Positions 1-7,941 of a stretch of 12,000 nucleotides of DNA are shown here, one piece after another. The stretch spans positions 5,290,861-5,302,860 of the forward strand of contig NC_135564.1 of the NCBI RefSeq assembly GCF_964340395.1, in the 5' to 3' direction. The stretch's first letter is position 1, and every line of letters begins with the position of its first letter. The position numbers were made by a program, and so were the translations under genes. The DNA comes from Glandiceps talaboti (Eukaryota > Hemichordata > Enteropneusta > Spengelidae). The notes below the pieces were generated by a model that saw only the letters and a list, made by a program, of their open reading frames with translations, was not told where the DNA came from and did no database searches.

Positions 1-784
1 CACATGGCCACACTGAACAAGACAGCATTGTACACATAATGCAGATGGTACAGGGGCCTTCAGTAATATTACAAGAGTCCGGGGGAATAGGGGTGTTCCT
101 TTTTAAAATCGGGTCGTGTCGTGTCGTGTCGTGTCGTGTTGTGTCGTTGAATTTCGAATACTATTCTAGACTTATTCAAGTCTCCGGTCTTTTTTATTCT
201 TTATTTGAATAAACTAATTTTGTTTACAAACACAACTGCAGTACTAATGTTCTTTTCTTTGAAAGTTGTAACCTGAGTGATTGTCGAAGCAGTCCAATGA
301 ACACATAAGCCCAGATAACTGGAAAAAAAAAAATAAAATGACGAGGGCAATATTTTCCCTAAAAAACTACAAGTGAATAATAAACTCAAGACATTCGAAG
401 GTTATGAGACTAAAAATCTCCTAAAGGAGTAAAGTATAGTATAGTAAATACGTGAAGTAACAATGAAGGAGACAACAATGATCGATATTAAAACACACAC
501 AATCATTCTGGTTTATTTTTTCTGATAAAACATTTCATATACATTTGAGTAAAAAAAGACCACAAGAAAAACAAGTCTTCGTTGAAGACATAGGGCAACC
601 TTTCAGCTGATCATATTCTGACTTTTTATGACAACTATGGCCATATTATTCATTGCTTATATTGCAATGGTCATGATATAAACTGATGTACATAATTGGA
701 GTACAGTATCTGAGAGTTGTCCCATATTTGTTTGGAACTGGTCCATGCATGTCGTATTATACATGTTACACTTTGAATATTTTG
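1..784. other. AT-rich flank beyond the 3' end of the kinase gene; no gene seen
   Basis: Apart from a short (GTGTC)n tract, I see no coding exon, RNA gene or clear repeat here. The reading frame near 201-389 (minus) is a hydrophobic, Phe/Ser-rich frame without recognisable domain and looks like chance. Confidence 0.5.
113..147. repeat. (GTGTC)n pentanucleotide microsatellite
   Basis: Direct repeats of gtgtc with a single gtgtt variant near the right end, about six units, flanked by unrelated AT-rich DNA. Confidence 0.9.
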
Positions 785-1440
785 GGTCATCTGACCTTGA
801 ACATAGAGTTCAAGGTCAAGGTCTTCTTAGAAAGCTCATCATGGATGACTACACTCAAATGAGATTGCTAAGTATTAAGCTTCTAGAGTTACTGGGCCAA
901 ACATGAATTGTTACAATAAATGTAGCCACCATTTAGCCAATTTTTAAAAGGCTATGAGAATCAAAGTGACGTGCATATGCAGACTAATAGCATCTGATAT
1001 TTGTGCTAGGTTTGGTTGAGATTGACCCTTGCATGTCAGGTGTACACAGTCATACACCTTGAAAAACTTTGGTTATTTGACTAGACAAGGTCAAAGGTCA
1101 ATGCCTCATCATAAATTCCACCATGGATAACATGGAAGTAGACATCCAAATGAGGTATGCACCTATTAAAGCTATTAATAAAGAGGTGGTGGATAAATGT
1201 GAATTTTTACAACAGATATGTCCGCCATTCGGCCATTATGGTGAAGGCCGCAAAATCTAAGTGACGTGCATATGCCCACTATAATATAAGACATTTATGC
1301 CAAGTTTAGTTGAAATCGACTCATGCATTTCAAATGGACATGGACGCACGCACACAAGCAAGCACGCGCGCACGGACGGACGGACGGACGGACGGACTCA
1401 ATATAATAGTTCATCTCGGGCTTTGCCCATTGGGGACTAC
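785..1440 (-). repeat. Dispersed repeat: 295-bp duplicated module with (GGAC)n and a hairpin end
   Basis: Two diverged copies of a module lie in tandem: the marker gtgacgtgcatatgc begins at 966 and again at 1261, a period of 295 bp, and surrounding blocks (catggatga.., ccaaatgag.., tgccgccat/gccaccat, gaaggc.., tcaaggtca) recur in the same order. The right end has (GGAC)n at about 1370-1397, then a GGGC-TTT-GCCC hairpin at 1418-1428, then tggggacta at 1431-1439. Read on the minus strand the element starts TAGTCCCC, then the hairpin, then (CCGT)n, the same order as the element at 5850. No transposase or reverse transcriptase is encoded, so it is a non-autonomous or satellite-like repeat. Confidence 0.8.
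1370..1397. repeat. (GGAC)n tetranucleotide tract
   Basis: About six to seven tandem ggac units inside the end of the dispersed repeat, preceded by an acgc/gcgc-rich stretch. Its complement (CCGT)n matches the position of the degenerate gtccg run in the element at 5850. Confidence 0.9.
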
Positions 1441-1724
1441 TAATATAAATGGAAATTATATATTAGAAATTCATAAAATTTAGATTAAATTTAGTTATGA
1501 ATGTGTACTATGATTGCTAGATCATACCAAATACAGCTTGTGATTTGACTGTGCCTTTAATTTGTTTTTATGAACACTTATAATTGTGTATTATACGGTT
1601 ATACGATAGTTACTGTGTCTACATCTCATCACCCTAAAGTGATTAATTTGAGAGAGGTGTACATGTGGAGTTCGTGAAACCACTTCTTCGATTTCCTTGA
1701 AACTTTGCGGGATGTCACATGCAA
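1441..1724 (-). other. Probable 3' untranslated and downstream region of the kinase gene
   Basis: This unique AT-rich sequence lies between the stop codon and the dispersed repeat. It contains the possible ATTAAA signal. The transcript's true end cannot be placed from sequence. Confidence 0.4.
1556..1561 (-). promoter_or_regulatory. Possible polyadenylation signal ATTAAA
   Basis: ATTAAA (seen as tttaat on the plus strand) lies about 165 nt beyond the TGA of the terminal exon. It is the commonest variant of AATAAA, and no AATAAA occurs on the minus strand between it and the stop. The surrounding DNA is AT-rich, so chance occurrence is possible. Confidence 0.3.
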
Positions 1725-1862
1725 TCAAACAGGACTATATATATGGTCTTGTAAATCTGCCAATTCAACTTTATCACCATCGTGGATGCCAGCATCTCCA
1801 ACTTCAACATCATCATAGGTATTAGGTCCCTCCAGGGAGATATCCACTGGGTTTACATAACC
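1725..1862 (-). CDS. RTK terminal exon: C-terminal phosphotyrosine tail
   Basis: The acceptor ttgtag precedes 1862; the exon has 45 codons in phase 0 followed by TGA at 1727-1725. The product begins GYVNPVDISLEGPNTYDDVEV and ends LADLQDHIYSPV. It is acidic (many Asp/Glu), soluble and without a membrane segment, as expected for an RTK tail. Three tyrosines lie in short linear contexts: YVNP (Asn at +2, the Grb2 SH2-type pattern), YDDV and YSPV near the C-terminus. In known RTKs such sites recruit SH2/PTB adaptors once phosphorylated; their function here is inference. Linkage to the kinase rests on strand, phase agreement, lack of any other exon-like minus-strand sequence and the character of the tail, across a 5.55-kb intron. 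A separate gene is possible but less likely. Confidence 0.78.
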   Translation of the reverse strand, partial: GYVNPVDISLEGPNTYDDVEVGDAGIHDGDKVELADLQDHIYSPV

Positions 1863-2013
1863 CTACAACGATATTCAAATTACAACTGAAGACGACATAT
1901 CATTCTTATACAACCAAAATCATTTCTCTCTAAAGTTCAGTCTACACAACACAACTGAAGGGGCCGAGGGTGGGTCCGATACCGATGGAAGGGGATGTTT
2001 TTATGGTGCTCAC

Positions 2014-2108
2014 TGGTATATGAGAAAGGTTACCGTAATACTTTTCTGGCCAGGAAGATTTTGGTAAAGCCTGCCCATTTGAACCAGTAGACTTTGCTTC
2101 AAATTTAA
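2014..2108 (-). CDS. Candidate additional tail exon of the RTK
   Basis: This minus-strand stretch is open and protein-like: polar, with Pro/Ser and the motif EKYYGNLSHIP near its end. The donor gtgagc starts at 2013 after ATA CCA in phase 0, which fits the phase 0 acceptor of the terminal exon 151 bp further on and would give LSHIP-GYVNP. YGNL would be another Y-x-N site of the Grb2 SH2 type. The 5' edge is uncertain. The best pyrimidine-tract acceptor (ttcttactag before 2108) enters in phase 1 and would need another small exon, because the kinase exon at 7418 ends in phase 0. A weaker acceptor (gggcag before 2070) enters in phase 0 and would splice directly, giving 19 residues beginning ALPKSSWPEK. 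It may equally be intron sequence that happens to be open. Confidence 0.35.
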
Positions 2109-2265
2109 CTAGTAAGAATATTCTATTCCGTCTTATGTTAACAGTAATGTTAAAAGTTTATATATTTCATCATACGAACTGCCATTTGCATATATCATGG
2201 GCCTATATATAATAGTATCTTTATTTTGCGATACATGCAGTTGGTATGAGAATGATCTTCTTCTC

Positions 2266-2278
2266 GGGGGGGGGGGGG
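2266..2278. repeat. G13 homopolymer
   Basis: Thirteen consecutive G on the plus strand in otherwise AT-rich intron DNA. A plus-strand reading frame begins just after it (2280-2507), but it has no recognisable domain and crosses no splice-consistent structure. Confidence 0.95.
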
Positions 2279-2828
2279 TATGGCAGCTGTTTGGGTTTTG
2301 AGCTTTCAGGCGGAACCTCCCGTATCATTTTACATAGAGTTAACGTTGTTCCCCTTCCCCAAGGTAATTAAACCAGCCGTCAGGAATTTTGTCTTTTTCC
2401 TCTGTCGTCTAATGAAAGTGTTTATTGAAAGTAAATGTTTAGCATGCATAAATGGCGTCACGGTTGTATTTGGTACAGCCAGAGCTCGAGATAGAGTTAA
2501 AATATAGCACCCAGTTTGAGGTAATAAGTCAAATCGACAGACCGAACTAATTCTAAATATTCCCAAAAATTAATCCAACATACAGTTGGGAAATCTGACA
2601 CCATGATACCAGTAAACGAATCATTTTACTATTGACTAAAACACTTTTATCTTTATGCTTTTATCGTAACAATACCCATGTAAGTAGTCCATACTATTCG
2701 AAACTGTTACAAAGAATTAAGAAATATTGCGAAAACATCAAGAACATGACCATTTCACAAAATTTACTATAGAAGCCAGTTAACCTTAAACATAGCGTCG
2801 CCAAATTTTTTTTACTCACATTATTGTT

Positions 2829-3000
2829 ACATTTTATCGTCTGACACGACAAAAATATAATTACTAACGTAATTTGCTACATTTTATCGTTTCGTTCAAC
2901 AAAATATCTTGCTGACGTTAACGTTGTTACTTTTCTTCGTCTTGGTCAACCGAAATTAACATCGGTATATTTTATCGTCTGGCTTATCATACTATCAATA
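2829..3000. repeat. 50-bp degenerate tandem repeat (acattttatcgt module)
   Basis: The module acattttatcgt starts at 2829 and 2879, with a diverged copy at 2929 (acttttcttcgt) and another at 2967 (atattttatcgt). Periods are 50, 50 and 38. The rest of each unit is also alike (cgacaaaaata / caacaaaatat / caaccgaaatt, then aacgtaa / aacgttg). No coding potential. Confidence 0.7.
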
Positions 3001-3089
3001 CTAAATTTTATTTTTTAGCGACATGTGTAGCGGCAATAAACATATAACAATTTTTGTACCGCGCCATGTGTACCAGCAAAAGAAGACAA

Positions 3090-3365
3090 CGAAAGACGGC
3101 GAATCGTAATCACGATCAAATATTAGATTATTCAATACGCATAATACGAGTATTGATATGAAACAGGCTAGGGAGTACTCCTCAGCATGTTGCAACTTGC
3201 ACGTGGTAAGAGGTGGACCATTTGATATCCGGGGGGGGGGGGCTTGGAAGATTTCGGGAAAAAAAAGATGCCAAATGGATTTGCTTGAAAAAAAATCCGG
3301 ATATGATGAGAGGGTGATGGAAAAAAAAGATGGACCACTGCTGCTAGAAAAAAAATGTCTTGGCA
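3090..3365 (+). repeat. GATATCC/G-run element with periodic oligo(A), copy 1
   Basis: The block order is cggcgaa..gtaatcacg, then a conserved 21-bp block (3124-3144), about 60 bp of extra sequence, ccatttgatatcc at 3218-3230, G12 at 3231-3242, cttggaagatt, then four oligo(A)8 runs starting at 3259, 3288, 3321 and 3348 (spacing 29, 33, 27). The same blocks occur in inverted orientation at 5055-5275. A reading frame crosses this copy on each strand (rich in EKK on the plus strand), but both come from the homopolymers and are not taken as genes. Confidence 0.7.
3231..3242. repeat. G12 homopolymer inside the GATATCC element
   Basis: Twelve G directly after gatatcc; the inverted copy has gatatcc followed by a shorter G run (about 6, with one T) at the same place. 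Confidence 0.95.
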
Positions 3366-3442
3366 GGGAAATGATGCACAGGTTCGAATATACTGTTCAA
3401 CTTGCTCGTACCTCTCCAACCAGGACACTTGTCAAATCATGA

Positions 3443-4045
3443 CAAACAGTTTCAAACACATGTCAGGTACCAGTCAGTTTCGTTAGCATGTGGTACATAT
3501 ATATATATTTGTTCTTTTCTCTGTTTCTTTCGTAAATGGTTTAAATATTACTTCATGTAAGGGTTCATAAATAACTATACATAACATTATACATATAATA
3601 CATGTATTACCTAGCTACCACATTAGTTACAGAACATGCCATGTAAGTGTTTGGCTGTTTCACAATCAGTGCTTCACTTATCTTACACTTTGGGGCAAAA
3701 GTGAACTTGAAGGTTTTGTAATGGTAACCTTCATACTATTGGATAGTTTATAAAAGAACTTAATCTAAATTGTTCTAGTCTCTTCAGTATGAATGTGTCA
3801 AAAGGGATGCTATACTTAATATTTCAGACACTACATGTATCGACACCACAACTCAAATTCAAGTTTCTATTGTACACTAGGTATGACCTCCTAAAGTGCT
3901 CTAACACATCAGTAACTTTACTATACATGCAATATCAATGCCCCTATACCAATGTTACAGGCCCACTTTTATAACATGGAAAACTTAGGTAAAAAGTTAT
4001 ATTTACTTTAGCTTTTCGATGCTTGGCAATATATATCTCAGAGGC
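3443..4045. other. Unique AT-rich intron stretch; nothing recognised
   Basis: Contains a short (AT)n at about 3497-3510 and a plus-strand reading frame (3789-3974) without recognisable features. No splice-bounded exon could be supported on the minus strand. Confidence 0.45.
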
Positions 4046-4745
4046 TATGAATAACCTAAAAATTGCCTAAATAGAAACAAAAAACTGCAGATCTGGCGGG
4101 GGGGGGACCCCTTGCACTCCATCACCCCAGAGGCCACTCATTCGTTAAACCAACAATAAGATTCACCAAAATTGGTAAAAAAAAACGTAGACATGTCCAA
4201 GCCTCAAATCAAAGTTCTTCCCTCCACCTCTTACTGTCAAGATGCTATGGAACTTTATTTCAAACATGTTTCAACCTTATGTAGTTGCTTTTTACAATTG
4301 TTAGAGCTGCCTTGTAAAGCTTGTAAATTATTGTCTGGAAGTGTCTGTGAATAGCCTAAACATTGCCTTTAGAAGTAAAATACCTCCAGGGGACCCCCAA
4401 GAACCCCCCGTAAGAGGTAGACATGTTCCAGTCTCAAATCAAAGTTCTTTCCTCCAACTCTTACTGTCAAGATGCTATGAAACTTTATTTCAAAAATGTT
4501 TCAACCTCACAGAGTTGCTTTTTACATATTAGAGCTGTCTTGTAAAATTTGTAAATTATTGTCTGAAAGTGTCTGTGAATAGCCTAAACATTGCCTTTAG
4601 AAGTAAAAATCCTCCAGGCCGTTTTGTAGAACCCTAGACCCCCCCCCCCCATTCACACACACAATCACACACAAGAGGTGGACATATCCCAGTCTCAAAG
4701 CTCTTCCCTCTACAACTTACTGTCAGATGCTATGAAACTTTATTC
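4046..4745. repeat. Tandem array of a ~230-260-bp repeat with C/G homopolymer spacers
   Basis: Two nearly complete units start with gtagacatgt at about 4187 and 4418 and share long blocks: ctcaaatcaaagttctt, ctcttactgtcaagatgctatg, aactttatttcaaa.atgtttcaacct, agttgctttttaca, gtaaattattgtctg, gtgtctgtgaatagcctaa and cattgcctttagaagtaaaa. A third truncated unit starts at about 4678 and stops near 4745 after ctttatt. The 3' end of a further unit is at 4046-4140. Units are separated by spacers rich in C or G runs (4098-4106, 4390-4410, 4639-4650). Two plus-strand reading frames here are simply the same repeat read twice and are not genes. Confidence 0.85.
4639..4650. repeat. C12 homopolymer
   Basis: Twelve consecutive C in the spacer between the second and third units of the array, followed by a short (CA)n-like stretch. 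Confidence 0.95.
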
Positions 4746-5054
4746 AGGGGGGCCAGTGACTTTTTGTCGGCCCAATGGAAAAAACACTGACACCCCCCAT
4801 CCCCCAAGCTAAAGAAACTGACCGGTCTATCTGAATGTTTGAGCTCACCAATCAAGTTTCCGATTTGTATTTTCAGTGTGTCACCATACCATGGCATAAA
4901 AACTGTCAACGATGTTTATTTAATTGAAAATCAAACATGTATGAAATATGTAGTTTTCTAAATATAATATGTGTGTGATAGAACATCTTTTTACTCTCTC
5001 TATTACCGTGTGCCAAAACCAAACAGAAAATTGTGGCAACAAATGTAGGTGTTC

Positions 5055-5275
5055 AACATTGACGTAAAAAAAATACGGATATCTCAGAAAAGCAAAGAAA
5101 AAAAAAGTTGCCAGCATAGGCGAAGGAGAAAAAAATAATTCTCAGGCAAGCAGGTGGGAAAAAAATAATGACTCTCCACCAATCTTCAAAGCCCCCCAGG
5201 ATATCGAATGCTCTACCCTTTATGCATATTGAATAATCTACGAATAGCATAACGTCATTACAAAATCGCCGCATA
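5055..5275 (-). repeat. GATATCC/G-run element with periodic oligo(T), inverted copy 2
   Basis: Read on the minus strand: gcggcga..gtaatgacg, then a 21-bp block (5240-5220) that differs at one base from 3124-3144, then directly cattcgatatcc, a short G run, ctttgaagatt, and four oligo(T)7-9 runs (as A runs on the plus strand, starting 5066, 5098, 5129, 5159; spacing 32, 31, 30). It lacks the ~60 bp between the first two blocks of copy 1. The homopolymer is T relative to the head here but A in copy 1. The reading frames over it (Phe-rich) are homopolymer artefacts. The satellite array begins directly at its left-block end. Confidence 0.7.
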
Positions 5276-5708
5276 TCATGTCATCATCTCGCATTGCAGT
5301 ATAGCATGTAGTCATCTCTTGTAGTCATATCGCATGTAGTCATCTCATGTAGTCACATCGCATGTAGTCACCTCATGTAGTCATATCGCATGTAGTCATC
5401 TCATGTAGTCATATCGCATGTAGTCATCTCATGTAGTCATCTCATGTAGTCGCATCGCATGTAGTCATATCGCATGTAGTCATCTCATGTAGTCATATCG
5501 CATGTAGTCATCTCATGTAGTCATCTCATGTAGTCGCATCGCATGTAGTCACCTCATGTAGTCATATCGCATGTAGTCATCTCATGTAGTCATATCGCAT
5601 GTAGTCATCTCATGTAGTCACATCGCATGTAGTCATATCGCATGTAATCATCTCATGTAGTCATATCGCATATAGTCATTGCAGTATTGCATATAGTCAT
5701 TGCAGTAT
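5276..5708. repeat. Satellite array of catgtagtcat units, 28-bp period, 84-bp higher order
   Basis: Two alternating subunits make the array, atgtagtcatctc (13 bp) and atgtagtcatatcgc (15 bp), giving a 28-bp basic period. A variant tagtcgcatcgc appears at 5447 and again at 5531, 84 bp apart (three 28-bp periods), showing higher-order structure. The edges decay to agtcattgcagtattgcat at the right. It is not CRISPR: there are no unique spacers. Confidence 0.92.
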
Positions 5709-5849
5709 TGAATTTTCGAATATTGGCAGGCATTCAACGCCATATACCGATAGTATGATCATTTTGATTTTAACAACTTCCCAACTATACGCCCAAGGTT
5801 GTATACCCACCAAATGTCATGGCAATCGGTCCAGCGATTTTTGACTTTT
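5709..5849. other. Spacer between satellite and repeat element
   Basis: Mostly unique. The stretch around 5808-5838 (accaaatgtcatggcaatc then ggtccagcgat) reads like the tail of an invertebrate dispersed repeat, so another repeat copy may abut the next element. This is an impression only. Confidence 0.3.
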
Positions 5850-6577
5850 TTAGTCCCTGCCTGACGGGGACTTATGGATTGTGTTCCGTTCGTCCGTCTG
5901 TCCGTGCATGCATGCGTGCGTGTGCCCGTCCATCCAGAGCCGTTTCTTGGAAATACCCAGACCAATTTTTTTCAAAATTAGTACAGAGGCAACATGGCAT
6001 ACATATGCACGTCAATTTGGTTCATGATATGATCCAATATGGCCGCCTAGCAGCCATTTTGTGTGTGAATTTTCCCTATCCAAAGCCATAACTCAGACAT
6101 GCTTGAACAGATCTCATTCAAAGTTGGTATTAAGGCAGTGTTCTATGACATACATGTGCAAATTAATTGTTGTCGTAATATGATCAAATATGGCTGCCTA
6201 GCAGCCATTTTGTTTGTGAATTTTCCCTGTCCAAAGCCATAACTCAGACATGCTTGAACAAATCTCATTCAAAGTTGGTATTAGGGCAGTGTTCTATGAC
6301 ATACATGTGCAAATTCATTGTTGTCGTGATATGATCAAATATGGCTGCCTAGCAGCCATTTTGTTTGTGAATTTTCCCTGTCCAAAGCCATAACTCAGCC
6401 ATGCCTGAACAGATCTCATTCAAAGTTGGTCTTAGGACAGTGTTGTATGACATATATGTGCATATTCATTTTCGTTGTGATACAATCTGATATGGCTGCC
6501 TGGCAGTGACTTTGTTGGCGCAGTTTTCATGTCCAAAGCCATAACTCAGACATGCTTGAACAGGTCCCCCCCCCCCC
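5850..6577 (+). repeat. Dispersed repeat: TAGTCCC hairpin head, CCGT run, 151-bp tandem body
   Basis: The head tagtccc..gggac at 5851-5871 can pair GTCCC (5853-5857) with GGGAC (5867-5871). It is followed by a degenerate gtccgt/gcgtgc run and by acatatgcacgtca at 6001. The body is a tandem array: atatggcYgcc starts at 6037, 6188, 6339 and 6490, an exact period of 151 bp three times. Shared unit blocks are agcagccattttg, gaattttccct, tccaaagccataactcag, catgcttgaacag and tctcattcaaagttggt. The last unit breaks off at a C12 run (6566-6577). No protein is encoded; the reading frame over the head is repeat-derived. Confidence 0.85.
6566..6577. repeat. C12 homopolymer at array end
   Basis: Twelve C exactly where the fourth 151-bp unit stops matching after cttgaacagg, marking the right edge of the array. 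Confidence 0.95.
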
Positions 6578-6635
6578 TCCCGTACCCAACCGATCCTTTA
6601 TTGTTGAATGGTTTATTCCATCACGTAATCTTGAA

Positions 6636-6713
6636 GAGTAGGCATGTCCCATGTCCAACGAGGAGACACAACATGAGTAGGTGTGTTCCATGTCCAACGA
6701 GCAGACACAACAT
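6636..6713. repeat. 39-bp tandem duplication
   Basis: Two adjacent 39-bp units (6636-6674 and 6675-6713) share gagtagg, ccatgtccaacgag and agacacaacat with only a few substitutions. This is a recent local duplication. Confidence 0.9.
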
Positions 6714-6864
6714 ATCTAAGTCTGTTTGATTTAGGTTCACAAGTGTTGTTGAGTGATCAGAGTAGTGATATCAAGAAAATGACAATATGAACTGCTAGTT
6801 CCTTAAAACCCAATCATAGCGGGGACTATGTCATTCTCAATATGACTTGTTAATTATGTTGCTT

Positions 6865-6923
6865 ACACACACACACACACATAAACACACAATACATACA
6901 TGCAGACAGACAGACAGACAGAC
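6865..6923. repeat. (AC)n and (CAGA)n compound microsatellite
   Basis: (AC)8 at 6865-6880, then an interrupted stretch, then about five cagacaga units at 6903-6923. Confidence 0.9.
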
Positions 6924-7417
6924 ACTTTGCCATGCCTATAGCACTACTGAACCTTAGCAGTTGAGTTGTGCTAATAATACGCCTCTCCTATTCAATAGTT
7001 TTTGGTTTCTGTAGAGTCACATTTTGGCCCAGGTGCCAAAAACCACCAAATTGAAACTCTATTTCTCATCTATTAATTTCTTTCAATGGAGCACCATGCC
7101 TTGATCATGAGTCTTGTCATTTATGAATATTTATTAGATTAACATTGGATATTCATGATTCCTAAGATCTTACTTCCTTCAAATAAATAGTCAGATATAC
7201 TCAATGGATCCACGATCCACGATCTTTACATTAACCAAACTGTAAGATATTCGCAGTAAGTATTACATGCATAACTGTTCAATTACGCTGTTCTAATTGA
7301 CGACAAAGATGACAATATTAATATATTTTCTGTTGGGAATATAATATGTTCCAAATTGTAATAAAAGAAATAATGTACTATAAAGAAAGCTTGTTTGTGA
7401 CAACGGCGAAAACTTAC

Positions 7418-7517
7418 ATTCAATTCACAGTTGATTCTTTCCAAGGCTTGTACAAGATAACAGAAATCAGGTCTATCATTTTGGTCTTTAGCCCAGCACA
7501 TCCCCATGATCTCGTAG
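7418..7517 (-). CDS. RTK exon: alpha-H/alpha-I, end of kinase domain
   Basis: The 100-bp exon has acceptor ttttcttatcaag before 7517 and donor gtaagt from 7417. It opens with one base (C) that completes Val of the previous exon, then has 33 codons and ends in phase 0. The product starts YEIMGMCWAKDQNDRPDF and ends LVQALERINCELN. CW...(N)DRP.F is the alpha-H/I signature closing protein tyrosine kinase domains; its Arg pairs with the APE Glu. LVQALERI is alpha-I, so the catalytic domain finishes here. An ATG-initiated reading frame runs through the donor into AT-rich intron; homology ends at the donor. Direct splicing to the terminal exon at 1862 is phase-compatible. Confidence 0.93.
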
Positions 7518-7880
7518 CTTGATAAGAAAATAAATTTTGATTATTTCAATATTTGATAATTACTTCTATGTGTGTTTACTTAACTCAATCTGTAAAATAA
7601 TATTTGGAAGTTGTAGATAGATTTTTATATGACTTCTTGATAGGCATGCCTAAATAATATTATTTTCTTTTCCATGATAATGTAAATTTACCAGTACAAC
7701 ACTATTGAAATAATATATTAATTACACATGTAACTCTCTGGAAGAAAGATTACATAGAAGGTTTCTAATGTGTGACTATCTGCCAAATGGAAACCATTGT
7801 CAAAACATGTATAGACGAGATTGAGCTCTTACATAGTATTATTACTCTGATTATAATATTTCATGTTATAGTGAGATGTA

Positions 7881-7941
<61 letters not shown>

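Larger units (their letters stand above)
1863..7417 (-). other. 5.55-kb repeat-laden last intron of the kinase gene
   Basis: This is the interval between the last kinase-domain donor (gtaagt at 7417) and the terminal acceptor (ttgtag ending 1863). It is roughly five to fourteen times longer than the other introns in the window (402 to 1126 bp), and most of the excess is repeats listed separately. The unique parts (about 2110-2820, 3440-4040, 4750-5050, 6715-7410) are AT-rich; I found no convincing exon in them apart from the candidate at 2014-2108. Confidence 0.75.

Noticed and set aside
2280-2566. Overlapping plus and minus reading frames next to G13
   Set aside because: No recognised domain. 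The minus frame has a possible acceptor near 2490 but no good donor or RTK-tail character.
3158-3442. Lys/Glu-rich plus-strand frame and overlapping minus-strand frame
   Set aside because: The EKK and Phe-Phe patterns come from oligo(A) runs of a repeat element.
4172-4532. Two plus-strand reading frames with similar sequence
   Set aside because: They are the same ~230-bp repeat unit read twice in different frames; no domain and no splice structure.
5053-5274. Hydrophobic minus-strand frame resembling a membrane protein
   Set aside because: Phe/Ile-rich because of periodic oligo(T); it coincides with the inverted repeat element.
5276-5708. Possible CRISPR-like array
   Set aside because: Units are contiguous with no unique spacers, and the context is an animal intron; it is a satellite.
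5759-6091. Reading frames on both strands over the repeat head
   Set aside because: They come from the CCGT/GCGT run and 151-bp module; no transposase motif.
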